DNA from: Solanum dulcamara
Lineage: Eukaryota; Streptophyta; Magnoliopsida; Solanales; Solanaceae
DNA: 64,000 nucleotides
Direction: 5' to 3'
Assembly: GCF_947179165.1 (NCBI RefSeq)
Contig: NC_077243.1
Coordinates: forward strand, 6,566,001 to 6,630,000
Shown here: positions 1 through 11,939 of the stretch, one piece after another
How the letters are laid out: the number at the start of each line of letters is the position of its first letter
Position numbering within the stretch: position 1 is the first letter of the stretch
Translations under genes and position numbers: made by a program
Notes under the pieces: model-generated
What the model was told of the DNA's origin: nothing
The model's input: only the letters and a program-made list of their open reading frames with translations
The model's database searches: none

Positions 1-738
1 CAAGGCGGACCAAGGTACTTTCCCCACCATCTAACAAGGCGCGCATTACTAGTTTCTTTCCTGTTACTTTGATTCAGTAGTATGTCAAAGATCCCAATTT
101 AAAGTTACTTGCAAAATAGATTGACACATCAGTACTCTGCTGGCGTTCAGAGCAAACCCTACCTTCCTCTATCTTTACTAAATTCATTGCTGTGCACAGA
201 TTACATCCATGATTTAGTTTGGTAGTTTAAATTACTACTTGAGATCCAATTTCATGTGCTTTTCCATTTCATTTTCGTTGAGAACCATTGTGATTCTACT
301 TCCTTGGAATATTCTTTTGTGTATGTAATAATCTATGAGGTTAGGATTGTTTCATAGTATCATTGATCAGTTCATAGGCGATATGTGAAATAACAGGTTA
401 CTTTATTGGAGACTTACTCTTTGGCAATTCCCCAAACTTCTAGCATCGCGCATTGGGCATGTAGAGGTCAAATGAGTGATGTTCTCATTTTAAAGTACCT
501 GGCATGAAGAGCCTTTACTACTCTAGAAGATGGTCTTGTAAATACATATAACCCATTCACTTCTATTTTCAAAGCTTTACCTGCTATTTTCTACTGATAG
601 GTTTTTATCACAGTTAGTCTTGTGTAGTGATTTAGTCCTTTGTTTTTTTATTCATCTGACAGTAACTATACAGTTTCTTCATCATATATGGTGAACTATA
701 GGATTATTCAATCCCTAATTTCTATTGCATGTCTTCAG
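1..738. other. Intron or upstream sequence of the MADS-box gene
   Basis: AT-rich sequence with no exon I can support. The first recognisable coding exon of the MADS-box gene starts at 739, in a phase that needs two bases from an earlier exon. The exon(s) for the MADS domain therefore lie left of the window or are not recognisable here. Confidence 0.5.
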
Positions 739-3016
739 CAATTTTTATGAAATAATTGCAAAATTTGCTCAATTGACTCCTCAAGAAAGGGCAAAAAGGT
801 ACAAAAACAGTCTTGCCTATTCGGATTTGTTTTTATCTAGGATAAGATATAAAGGCCAAATAACCAGTTTTTGTTAATCTTGTACTTACAACAGGAAGTT
901 GGAGAGCCTTGAAGTAAGTTTGATATTCATCACAAATCTGATTTTTCCTCTTTCTATCTATGGTTTGTTTGTTATTTCTTAATCCAGTTGAAAGTAATAA
1001 CAATGCTAATGGTTACACTCCAGACATTGAGGAAGACTTTTAAGAAACTTGACAACGATATAGGCGTGCAAGAGTTTCTAGATGCTAGGTATATATTTTT
1101 GTTAATCAATTTGAGGATCTTTTACTTCAAATTTGTACCAATTGTAAAAAATGCTTCTTTCTTTCAAATTTGTTAAGCATTATGTTAACCGTTTACCTTG
1201 TCTTTTCTACCTTTTTCCTTTGTTGCAGTGATCCATCAGTTGAAGTATGCACTTTCTTACTCTCTCAACACCATTTTTGCAACTATTATATAACTTAACT
1301 CAAGTCGTGTGGATTATTTTCTTTTTCATAATTGGTGCTGACAGGAATTACACAACCAAGTGAAAGTCTTGCAATCTCGGCTTACTGATGTAGAAATGAG
1401 ACTCAAGTATAGTCCTGCATTCCTTTGTTTTTCCTTTTCTATTTTTGGTGTTCAAATTTTTACCATAAATTGACCTCTTTATCAACTGCTGCAATATTTT
1501 GGTCGTTTAAATTCAAACAGTAGAAAAAAGTTCCCTGTATGTATGTTCTTCCAAAGTTTCTAGCTCAGCGCTGAATGGAATCAGCTTTTCCAGTGGTAAA
1601 AGCTAAAATTTTGCAACTACATGTCTCTTGCTGGGATTCAGATCACTTTAAAAGTTGTGACCATATGGAACTAACAAAATCGATTGTGTATTTTTATCTT
1701 ATTTTGGTCTCTGCGCTGATAACGTGTGTTGTCATTTGTCCATTTACATTGGGGGGGATGACAAATCAAAGGTTGTATTTGCTTTTTGAATGTATCTGAA
1801 AGAACTTTTGAGGAATATCTAATAAATTCTCTCTCATTTGGACACTTTTATTGGACACCATACACAACTAATAGTGTCTTGCTTGATTATAGGTCCAATT
1901 AATAATATTTTGTGTGGTTATAGACCCACCAGTTGCTTTAAGCTTAATCCACATATGCTGCTTCCGTGATTGAGTTAATATGCAGTTGTAACTAGATCAT
2001 ATGGGCTAAATGACTAATGTCATTATTTATCGTGTATTCAACTTACTCCTTTGCATAGTCGTAGGTAGTGGAGTAATCCTGATAAGATAAATAAAGTGGA
2101 AGATCTCGCGCTGATGGAGTGTGCACTAAGGGAGTCACTTAATGCAGTTCATGTTCAGAAGGTAATCTTTCCAAAAACTGGATTAATGCTAGTATTTGAT
2201 TTTGGGGGTACTTGGTGATCCTAGTGCTGCAACAAGTGTTAGAAAACAGGTATTCAAGCTTCAACTACATAGTGACTTCTCTGGTCATCTGAACAAGAAT
2301 TTTGTGGGGAGACACCTTGCCCTTCCTCCCTTCTGTTTCTGTTTTAGTCTCTTAAATTTGTTGTTTGGGAAAAACAGTGTAAAATTTGTAAATAGCTGAA
2401 TGCTTCTGCATTCATATAACAGCTCCAGAACACGACACATTTGTATCTTTTGATGAACAGCGAACTAGATGGGCAAACTTATCCATGGCATCCAGCAAAT
2501 AAAATCCAGCACATGTCATTCCCTCAGGCACCAAACATTCTACCCCATGAGTGAGTATTAGACCATATTTATTCAGCATCTTTATGTCGTTCCCCATTTA
2601 CGTGAAACAGCTCTAGTAGTGATCTTACAATCAAATTGTCAACCATTGTTTCTCTATAGAAATATGGGATACTCCGGAGATACTTCAGCTGCTGAATCTT
2701 CTCATGTTCTGGACTCCGGGAAAGTTGATCAAGCTAGACAGGCAACAACTGCAATACTAGATAACAGTGTCTTGAATGATCCAAATAGTATATCATTCTT
2801 GAGACAGCAACTAAGTGAGCAGTATTCATACAACCCCAATGATAATCTTAATCTGCTGGAAAGGAAAATATGGATCCTCTGAGCGATGTCAATTTGAAAG
2901 GATATTTGATGGATTATGAATTTCAAAGAAACTATAACCTAACAAGGTCTGTGGATGCAGTCAATTATAGTGCAGCTGATGCCGTTTCTGTTCCAGGTTT
3001 TGATGAAAAATCATAA
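739..3016 (+). CDS. MIKC*-type MADS-box transcription factor (AGL30/65/66/104-like), 3' part, frame damaged
   Basis: Nuclear transcription factor of the MIKC* (M-delta) MADS family, whose Arabidopsis members act mainly in pollen. The MADS DNA-binding domain is not in the window. Exons read by splice sites and phase are 739-798, 895-913, 1024-1088, 1229-1244, 1345-1406, 2069-2161, 2423-2550 and 2660-~2882. They encode the family's intervening/keratin-like segment: FYEIIAKFAQLTPQERAKR, then KLESLE, TLRKTFKKLDNDIGVQEFLD, and WSNPDKINKVEDLALMECAL with RESLNAV. Two oddities are seen. Exon 1345-1406 ends in phase 2 but exon 2069-2161 must start in phase 0, because TAG directly precedes its TGG. The last exon stops at 2880-2882, while a 48-codon open tail (2870-3016, starting MDPLSDVNLKG) lies in another frame. 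It could be a working gene with an unseen 16-nt microexon (1521-1536 fits the phase) or a decaying copy. Family assignment is firm; intactness is not. Confidence 0.75.
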
Positions 3017-3827
3017 GCACGGGTAATTTTACCTGTTTCCATTCTCAGTTAATTTCTCAACTCTGTGACAATTAATTGTTGGAAAAATTGTTTAATTGTC
3101 TATCTTACAAATGGAATTTATTTGCTCCATGCATGTTTCCTTGTTCACTTTGATAGTTGAATATGCTGAATACAAGTCTTATTTCACTCCATTTAACAAA
3201 CCACAATCTCCAAATATACTGTCATGTAATTGATCCTGTCTGGTCTAACATTTCTTACTCGGTCTCACTTGTTCTTTGGATTTATTTCCTGCAGCAAGCA
3301 ACTTCCAGTGATTGAACAGTTGATATAAGTCGCACTGCTTGTGTAGAATAATCTGTGATCGCGGATGAGGTTTACAGGTGCAGTGGTTGATGATAGGTAA
3401 TTATGTTTGAATGTGTATAGGTGTTTTGCTTAACGAATCCTGACACCACACATGGTGAAAGTAGAATAAGAGCTTGCTCATATATATCTGAATAAAAAAG
3501 ACCAATTTCATTTTTGCTTCAATAAATTACTGGGATTTGTTTTGCAATTAAGATGCAAATTGAACTACTAAAAGAAATCCTTTTCCTTTACCGAATCCCA
3601 GTTGCAAAGAGCATCTAGAACTAGTTAAAAAGGGTCTGTTCTTTCACTTTGTATGCTAACAAGAGCGCAAATCACATTCTTTTGATGATCTAGTAATGGG
3701 AATAACACAAATAAGAAACGCTGTACATTAAAGGTTCCTTGTTTACCACAAAGCTCTATTCTTGATCAAAATCCATAACATGGTTACAAGGTAATAATAT
3801 ATTCAATCAAGTTTCCCATGAGATTTT
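3017..3827. other. Convergent 3' flanks of the MADS gene and LHCA4
   Basis: No coding region seen. It probably holds the 3' UTR of the MADS gene, with a possible UTR intron (an AG acceptor after TTTCCTGC near 3296), and the 3' UTR of LHCA4, since the two genes converge. Confidence 0.4.
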
Positions 3828-4792
3828 CTAGTTGCTGAGTGTTTGGATAATGGTGTTGTGCCATGGGTCAGATAGGTGCTGCAGAAGGTTGTCAAAAGGT
3901 CCCTTTCCAGTCACATTGTGCTGCACTATGAATCCCAAAAATGCCAACATTGCCAATCTACCTGCAAATTATCCAGTTGAAAAATTAGCCTGATTCAAGT
4001 ATATAGAGTCATTTAGAAAGTGAAGATCCACTTACCATTAGCAAGTTCCTTCTCCTTAGCCTCTTCAGTTGGTGCAAAGTTGAGTGGGTTGAAAATACCA
4101 CCAGGGTATCCAACTTGATTAGGAGGCAAGCTGTAGCTCTTGAAGATAGGGTCTTGGTTGACACTTCCTGGGTTCTTAATGTCTTGCCACCTTCTGATCT
4201 CGACGTAGTGGAACAAGATGAACTCGATCACAAACAGGGTCGATGAAGATGCAAAGTACTCTGATTTTCCAGCATCATACCATTTGGGGACGTTAATGAT
4301 CCCAATGCTAGTGAAAACCTCAGGCAGCAGCATCCCAGCAACACCCAACATAGCCCAACGACCATTCACCAGTTCAGCCTGGATGTACCATTTCAAGTTC
4401 TCTGGGTCCTCAGCAAGTCCCAATGGATCAAAGCCATTGTCTCCTGGGAGACTAAGACAAGTAACCATTCCAGTATTAGAACAAGGTTAGTGTTGAGACA
4501 TAATACAATTAAGTTTTTAAATAAGAATAGACCGGTTAATATACTGAACTATCTAGGCAAAAAATTGTGATGTTTAATATATGTACCTGCCATCAAGATA
4601 ATCAGGAGAGGCTAAGCCTGGAAGCCATTGACCTTTCTTAGCTTCAACCTTGAATGAGCTGTAAGATGAAGAAGTTGAAGGTCTAAAAGAGACCTCCCTG
4701 TTTAACTTTCCAGATGATCCAGTGAGGAACCTGGTTCTTGAGGCACATGGCCGGAAAATGGCGGCGGAAGCTTGTGTTGTGACGGTTGCCAT
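3828..4792 (-). CDS. LHCA4: Photosystem I light-harvesting chlorophyll a/b-binding protein 4 (Lhca4)
   Basis: Thylakoid antenna protein that pairs with Lhca1 on photosystem I and carries the far-red chlorophylls. Three exons read on the minus strand: 4792-4587, 4451-4036 and 3961-3828. They give 756 nt, 251 aa, with every junction GT-AG and in phase. The N-terminus is a chloroplast transit peptide rich in Ser/Thr/Arg (about residues 1-50). Visible family landmarks are [15 protein letters not shown], the first-helix motif [12 protein letters not shown] (about 94-105), [20 protein letters not shown] before the middle of the protein, and the third-helix motif [15 protein letters not shown] at the exon 2/3 junction, ending [12 protein letters not shown]. 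Asn98 sits where most antenna proteins have His as ligand to chlorophyll a603. This is the known Lhca4 feature behind its red-shifted absorption. It appears intact and full length. Confidence 0.96.
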
Positions 4793-4993
4793 TTTTCCGA
4801 TTTGAAGATTGAAATGGCAGTGGAGTTTAAGGCTTAGTTAAAAAACTTTGTATGTTTTGTATATGCATTTGTATTGCCATTTCAATGGCACAATTGTGGC
4901 TCTCGTTCAATCTTCACGAATGACAAGATTTTTTGGAATTCAACGGTTGGATTGAATTGTGAATTTGATAGTAGCCAATCAGAAGAAATGACC

Positions 4994-5007
4994 CTTATCC
5001 CCTTATC
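4994..5007 (-). promoter_or_regulatory. Paired I-box (GATAAG) motifs upstream of LHCA4
   Basis: Two GATAAG motifs on the minus strand (4994-4999 and 5002-5007), two bases apart and about 205 bp upstream of the LHCA4 start codon. GATAAG I-boxes are typical light-response elements of photosynthesis promoters. CCAAT sequences lie nearby on the plus strand (about 4975 and 5175). Motifs are seen; function is inferred. Confidence 0.45.
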
Positions 5008-5712
5008 TCTGCTTCCATATCTTCAAATCTCTTTCTTTATTTCTGTTGGTTTGACAAGATGATTAGGGACCCAAGAAATCGCCACGTAGATATATAGAGG
5101 ATTTTTTAAAGAAGGAAATGGAAATTGGGGAATCTGTTAGTGGAAAGATCTTTGCCATGTGGAATCATCTGTATCCAATGAGGATGTGACAATTGGTTGA
5201 CGCAAAGTTCGTCCTGGCAAAAGATATCTATTATGATGACTTGATTGAGAAAAAATGGGTCGTTTATGACTCTTCAATTAAAAGTTCATCCATTGTTTCA
5301 AGGAGTTCAAAACTTTGATAAGTGAGCGATAGAAAAGTTAGTGGTGTTAACAGGATTTTTTATAGAGTTTGAAATAAGTATCATTAGTGAAATGATTGAT
5401 AGAGTTTTAAAATAGGTATGATGAGTGAAATAAATTAGTGAAATTATTATTTTTATAAGTTGAAACTTGTGTCCTCATATTCGAATACGCCTGGCTATAA
5501 ATTGTAGAATGAAATTTGATTTTAAAAGTTAGAACTCCAATATAATTTCGCCTTTAAAAATCCTGTATTACAACACACCAAGTTTTACCTCATGGGGGTT
5601 TCGAAGAACTTCAGCATAATATAAACAAGTTTCACCTGTAAACGTTTCAAAATTAAGCACATTATATTTGGAGCTCTTCCGTATGATAAAAATATTGTTG
5701 ATTTGTTGTCTA
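5008..5712. other. LHCA4 upstream flank
   Basis: AT-rich non-coding DNA. Nothing further recognised before the foldback element at 5727. Confidence 0.4.
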
Positions 5713-5726
5713 AATATTTATTTATT

Positions 5727-6617
5727 GGAAAAGGGTCAAATATACCCTAGTACTATTAGAAATAGTTTAAATATATTCATCGTTATACTTTTGGGCTAAA
5801 TGTACTCATTCTGTTATACTTTCGGTTCAAATATACCCCTCTCATTATACTTGGGTACAAATTCGCCCTTAATTTTAACGGAAGAACACTTGAAAAGCTT
5901 AAAATTAAAAAATTCATTCTCAATTTTAAATATCTGATTCTTTTAGGAATAAATAAAATTTTCAAGTAGCAATTTGAGTTTTTTTTCTTATAAATGACAA
6001 TAAAAAATGCGTTGCATAATTTTAAATACTAATACATGAAATTTCTAAGTACTAATTTGAGTCTTTTTTTCTTACAAAATGATAAGACAAAAAATATTGC
6101 AAAATTTTAAAAAATTTACTCACATCTCTTATTAATGTAGCTATATTAATAAGATACAAAATATAGATGCAGAACTCCTTTAGCCAAGGAATACATTGCT
6201 AGCGTGTCAAAATTTATCAAATGTTATTCAAAATATTGATTAAACAGCATACTTAAATTATAATATAATCATTTTAGTAATCAAACAGTCATGATAATCG
6301 AAAATGTAAACTTCCGTTAAATTATTTTTTTTACTGAAATGACACATCTCGCCTTTTTTATTTTTAAAATATAAATAACTTTTTGAGAAAAAAATGAAGA
6401 TTTAGGGTTATATTTTAAATTAGGAATGAGTTATTTAATTTTGAGTTTTTCAAGTGTTCTTCCATTAAAGTTTAGGGTGAATTTGTACCAAAGTATAATG
6501 AGAGGGGTATATTTGAAACGAAAGTATAACATGAAGTGTATATTTAGCCCGAAAGTATAACAAATGATATATTTAAACTACTTCCAATAGTATAAGGGTA
6601 TATTTAACCCTTTTCCG
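5727..6617. mobile_element. Foldback/Mutator-like MITE with about 170-bp inverted ends
   Basis: The left end (GGAAAAGGGTCAAATATACC..., about 5727-5900) recurs in inverted, diverged form at about 6440-6617 (...GGGTATATTTAACCCTTTTCC). Both arms include the GTATAATGAGAGGGGTATAT stretch and the AAGTGTTCTTCC boundary. A 14-bp direct repeat AATATTTATTTATT flanks it (5713-5726 and 6618-6631) and is the likely target-site duplication, though it is simple AT sequence. There is no internal coding capacity, so it is non-autonomous. Confidence 0.85.
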
Positions 6618-6849
6618 AATATTTATTTATTTTTCATATTAAAAGTGGCTAATGTTGAATAGTTCTGATATTGTGTCTAAAACTTTGATTGTCAATTTCA
6701 TGAATTGGGCCACTTCAGATCAGGCAGGGTCCAATTATTAGCTCCTCCGTTATCAGATAATGGGCTAGAAAGTGTTCTACTTCGTGTTGGACTTGCACCT
6801 TTCTGATAATAGCCCGTTAAATAAGTACAATTTGTCTTTTAAAATGAAG

Positions 6850-7315
6850 GTTTTTTGCACGGAATGGCCCTTTTTCGAGTTAATGTTTTATTTTTTAGAA
6901 AAAAATATTAAATTACATACCCTATATTTTTAATTATTTTCTATTATTTGTAAAAGATTTAAAAATCTCTGTTCTGATACATAGGAATGATGTTGATACA
7001 TCGCGATTTGATACATAAGTCTTTTTCATGATACATCACTATTTGATACAAATCAAACACAAAATGTATCGGTAAAACTTATGTTTTACTACTATTTTTA
7101 TTGGGTTCATGATATATTAGGTGTTATAAGCTGATTCATAAGTTTTATTGATATTGCAATGTTTTGTTTGTATCAACTAGCGATGTTCATGAAAATAACT
7201 TATGTATCAAATCGCGATGTATCAGCGTCATTCGTATGTATCAGAAATCTGGAAAAAAGAGGAAATTCAGATAATTACCAAAAAAATCGGGATAAATTGT
7301 AATTGCGCTTTTTCA
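6850..7315. mobile_element. Second foldback MITE (GATACAT family)
   Basis: Inverted arms are visible: CTGATACATAGGAATGATG...ACATCGCGATTTGATACATA (about 6975-7029) answers TATGTATCAAATCGCGATGT...CAGCGTCATTCGTATGTATC (about 7199-7250). The outer ends (GGAATGGCCCTTTTTCG and AATTGCGCTTTTTCACT) are similar but weaker, so the limits are approximate. No coding sequence. Confidence 0.65.
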
Positions 7316-7980
7316 CTATTGAATTTAAGTAAAATACCCTATTTTTTATCCTTGTTTTTTTATTTAATGAATATTTAGAGATCAAAGCACTTTTAATTAT
7401 AATCTAATTTTGCTAGGCATAAATTTATTGAATCTTTATCTTTCTCGACATAAATTTTGTAGTAATTAAGTTAAGTCTTTTATGATATAAATTATGGGTT
7501 TTGAATTAAAGTTTTACTTCAATCGACAAAAGTTCTATAAGTATAACTTGTGTTATATTATGATACGATTATATTAGCTTATACGAAACGACAATTAGTT
7601 GTTAATTTGATGTCAAGATATTTGTGACCACTTATATTTTATTCAAAATGCTGAAGACTAAAAATTAAAAACTATCCTAAAATTGTAGCATTTGTGTGAG
7701 TCATGTGCATAGTTGACACGTGAAGCTTTATATGATGAGGGAAAGGACGGTGAAAGAAATTGAACCAAAAAGAGGTAAGGTGTTGAGAAAATATTGAAAA
7801 GTTGTCGCTCATACTGACTTTTTTGGTGATTTTTTTCTTATTTTGTTGAGTAGAAAGAGACAACATCGAGGATTTTACAAATCTGAAATAACACACAAAT
7901 CAAGGACAAGATAAAGACATACTTCTGGGTTCTCCCCATAACAGATTTTATATTTTACAAAAAAAATAATTATTATATTT
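7316..7980. other. AT-rich intergenic DNA
   Basis: Nothing recognised. Short open frames here have no family resemblance and biased, repeat-like composition. Confidence 0.35.
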
Positions 7981-8100
7981 TAAATCTTGCAAAACAGATT
8001 CATGCTCCACGTGAAAAGATTGTTTATACCATATAGAAATTAAATCTTGCAAAACAGATTCATGCTCCACGTGAAAAGATTGTTTATATCATATAGAAAG
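7981..8100. repeat. 60-bp tandem duplication carrying CACGTG
   Basis: Two directly adjacent 60-bp copies (7981-8040 and 8041-8100) differ at only two positions (TACC/TATC and the final base). Each carries a CACGTG palindrome (G-box core) in CTCCACGTGAAAAG. The near-identity implies a recent duplication. Confidence 0.95.
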
Positions 8101-8714
8101 ATTTAGTCAAGAAATATTTTATTACTATTATTATTGATTTGTTAGATCAATATTTTTTTGTAAAATTATGTATATTTAAAAATTTGTAATAACATATAAT
8201 CACAATTATTTATTTATAAGAATGTCATGAATATATTTGATCTACTAATTCAGCGTCTTACGATATTTTGATATCTTTTTTATGAATTATTATATGTTCA
8301 TTTGATAAAATTGCATAAAAATTGGTGAAATATTGATAGCTTCCACAAAATTATGGGTTTTTTGTGTTTATAAAAAAAATTACAACTTAAATAAGTTAAA
8401 TTTTACATCCAAACAAAATTACGATTTCAAATAACTTGATTTAAAATCATATCCAAACGAGTCCTTAATGCATTCAAAGTATTACTCAAAGTTCTTAACA
8501 TTTGAATTTATAGAATTTTTGGAATTATAAATTCAAAGAACAATATATTTGTTAAAATTTTAATAATTTTTCATATATTAAATACATGTGGTATAAATTT
8601 TAATTAATTGTTGAGATTTAATTGACTAAAGAAAGATTCTAACCATGATTTAGATGATTAATTCCTTTAAGGAAAAAACACTTTCACCATTTCTTTGACA
8701 AATTTTAATTTACA

Positions 8715-8890
8715 CTCGATTGTGATGCAGTGGTAGGGACAATTTCCTTCTTAATCAAAAGTTTTGAGTTCAAATATTGAGTATGGAAAAAATCTTATTG
8801 AGAGCGTCACCTGCTAAATGGATCCTACAGTGTGCGATTCGAATTTAGTCGAAACTCTACGGATTTGGTGGGAAAAAATAAAAGAAACTA
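8715..8890 (+). mobile_element. tRNA-derived SINE (SolS-type)
   Basis: The left end resembles a Pol III A box (GATGCAGTGGTAGGGAC), followed by a decayed B box (GAGTTCAAATATTG). The Solanaceae SINE body GTATGGAAAAAATC...GAGCGTCACC...ATTAGTCGAAACTC follows in diverged form, and the copy ends in an A-rich tail. Family name is from memory. Confidence 0.65.
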
Positions 8891-9627
8891 CATCCGCCCA
8901 AATTACTCGAAAAAACACTTTTTAATAAATAATTACTGATTTTAACAATATTTTTTTATTTATTATCATTTATAACAATATATAGCAATATTATGATATA
9001 TCTGTTATGTATTAAAAGTGAATTATGCATGCAATATAAATGTATTATAAGTGTTTTAAAATATATTATACTTGTTTGGTAAGAAATTAATACAATGTAT
9101 TATAAGTATATTAAAGTATATGATAAATATATTATCCATGAATAAAACTTGTATTATATAAGTTTTATAAATTATTCTCGTTAATATGTATTAAAATTGT
9201 ATTGTAAGTATTTTAAAAAAAATATTATTAGTATAAATGATAAATATTTTCTTAATGCAGTACACTTTCGAATATAAAAACCAAAGGACCACAATAAAAT
9301 TGCACCGTTCAATTTCATACAAAAACCAAAATACAGAAGAAAAAGCGAAAATGGTTTTAGTACATGTAAACTACAACTATTCCCCTATAATGAAGTAGTG
9401 TGGGGGGTGGTGACAATAAATTCCACCACCTCTGTCCCCAATTTCTGTCCTCTTCCTAAAAAATGACCACAGACAGAAACTTATGACTTCATATCTAAAA
9501 TTACTTTCATAAAACCCCAAAAAAGAAAAATAGTTTAGAGCCACTTTAAAAAACAAGCTCTTCCCATCAACACTAATTTCACTTAAGACACTTGCAATAT
9601 ATAAATTTATTATAGGATTCAATTGAA
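8891..9627. other. Expansin 3' flank
   Basis: AT-rich DNA containing the presumed 3' UTR of the expansin gene. No other gene seen. Confidence 0.4.
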
Positions 9628-11461
9628 TTAAGTGAACTGTTGAGCGCCGGTGTAAGTTTGACCAAATGACCATCCAGCAGGGATAGCGTTGTTGCAGAAA
9701 ACAGTGTGGCCATCACCTGTAGTGACTTTAAATGAGAGAATTTGACCATCAAGTAATGAATTGCTCTGCCAATTTTGACCCCAATTGCGTGACATTGGCA
9801 TCCACTCTGTTCTAGAACCTTTAACCCAAACAGCATTCACATCTCCTGAACCTCCCACGTTGGTCACTAACACCAAGTTGAAGTATGAGTGACCGTTCAT
9901 TGTGAATCTGATGCCTCCCCTTCTCTGGCAAGGTACCCTGCAATAACGACAACAAAATTTGAAACTTGTAATGCTACATGTTGCAGTTTAGTTAGAATTT
10001 GGTTGAGAAAAAATGGTATTTTTCTTGGGAACACCGATTTAAATATCAGTAGGGACCCAATTTTCGTCACGAAATGCAAGCAGCAGGATGCTTGTGCAAA
10101 ACCAACTAGGAACAATTCACAACACATGACAGTATTGAAAGTTGAGCGGGTATAACAGAAAAGAAGAAAAAGTTATTGAATTCACGTGAATTAATCTTAA
10201 GATTTACCCTTACCAATTATGAAATTTGTGGCCTAAAATAAGTTATAAATGATTTTATTAAGAATAAAATAAATATTTTAAAATTAAATTATTATTAAAT
10301 ATAAAAACGTGAACTATTAAATGATTTGGCAGTTTATTGACCTCTATCCAGGTAACTAGAACTATTAAAAAATCACTTGGCATTTATTATTTTAATTTTT
10401 CCGACTCTGACCTTGTTACGAGACTTAACTAACCGCAATACTTTAGCTCATTTTTTGCCAGATTTTGAAAGTTGAAAAATTGAGTTGGGAAGATGTGGTT
10501 GTTGGAACTAAACCTTGTGTTTGTGTTTGGATATGTATTTTATTTGAAAAAAAATATTATTTTGTGAGTGTAAATGAAAATATTTGAAGTTATGTGAGTG
10601 TAAGTTTTACTAAGTAAGAGAAGTTGAAAATATTTGAAAATCAAGTCATGATCAAATTTTCATGTCAAAAATTGAAGATAAATTTTTAAAATCTGATCTA
10701 ATTTTAATAGTCAAACTCTAGCTTAGTCAAAAGACAGGACCATAAATTGAGATTTTTCAACAAAATACTACAAGAATAAAGAGGTAAAATAACAAAGTAA
10801 ATTGAAGGAGGTATTCTAGATCTCTTACCTTCTGTAGGCAACAGGGACAATCCCAGCTCTGTACTGAGCCATTTTTTGAAAAACAGGCTGAGCTAGGTCA
10901 AAGTGGTGCAGGGGAGGATTGCACCACCCACCAGCATTATTCGGAAGGGCATAATTTGGTGGGCAAAAATTAGTGGCAGTTACCACTATAGACCCTGGAA
11001 GGCACCACTTTGAATCACCCACACACTTAAGCTCAAAGCAAGATCCACAACTCAACCCATTGTTGAACATTGCTGTACTCAATGCTGCTGTGTTTGTACC
11101 ATATCCTTGGCTGTACAAATTCCCATATCCACATGCTCCACCTGAATTATAACAATCAATATAAATCTTTTACTGTAGTAGAAAATTAAAAAAGAAAAAA
11201 GAAAAAGAAGAAGCAGCAAAGGCATATGGGCGGAGCCACAATTCTAGTTATAGGTTCGGCATAACTCAATAGCTTTAATTTAAACTTTGTGTTCGTATTA
11301 AAAAAATACATGTAATATGAATTTACAAATATTAGCATACCCATGGTTCCGGAAGCATCACCACCTCCATAGAAAGTTGCATGAGCTTCAATCCATCCTT
11401 GTTCATTGCCATGGACACAATTAATAAATATTCCAATTATGGAGAACCACAAAATTGACAT
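9628..11461 (-). CDS. EXPA: Alpha-expansin (EXPA)
   Basis: Secreted cell-wall loosening protein, thought to slip cellulose-xyloglucan contacts without hydrolysis. Three exons: 11461-11341, 11141-10829 and 9937-9628. They give 744 nt, 247 aa, in phase at GT-AG junctions. The two introns sit at the positions common in EXPA genes. Residues 1-18 are a signal peptide. Domain 1 (GH45-like fold) has [20 protein letters not shown], paired cysteines (C72, C75, C80, C87, C100, C114) and the HFD motif at 120-122. Domain 2 begins near residue 146 and is Trp-rich, ending [15 protein letters not shown]. The first ATG in frame with the signal peptide (11459-11461) was used; an upstream in-frame extension lacks a hydrophobic start. 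Intron 2 (9938-10828) contains a probable MITE remnant (about 10505-10700), and intron 1 holds a short hAT-MITE fragment at about 11225. It appears functional; which EXPA member is not decided. Confidence 0.95.
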
Positions 11462-11705
11462 TTTTTTTTTATATAAATTGAGCACTAGCCTTAATGTGTA
11501 TATTTTGAGGGGCAAAAGTAAAAGGATTTTGTTGGAGGAGGAGTGAAGTTTAATTTGCAATGAAGAAAAGAAAGGGGCTAAGGTGGGAATAAATAGATGT
11601 TTCGGGAGAAGAGTTAAGAGAGCAAAAACAGTATTTTAATTTATTTTTTCTTTTGGTTGCTTGTTAGCAAATGCTGCTAGGAATTTATTGTTCTAAAAAA
11701 TAATA

Positions 11706-11924
11706 TTCCCTCCATTCCTATTTACTTCTCTCACTTTTTCTTTTACTTCGTTTAAAAAATATATTTATTTTTCTTTTTAATTTTTCATTTGAAATATTTA
11801 AGAAAACAAGTTTAAATGATATTTTAATATATTTTATGTATCTGATCATAAGATTTAAATAATTTTAATATCATTTTAAATTTTGTATTAAATTAAAATT
11901 AGAAATAAATTGAGATGGAAGAAG
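11706..11924. mobile_element. Stowaway-type MITE
   Basis: Starts TTCCCTCCATTCCTATTTAC and ends in the inverted counterpart ...AAATTGAGATGGAAGAAG. It is flanked by TA on both sides (11704-11705, 11925-11926), as expected for Tc1/mariner-derived MITEs. It lies about 245 bp upstream of the expansin start codon. Confidence 0.8.
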
Positions 11925-11939
11925 TATAATAGATGATAA

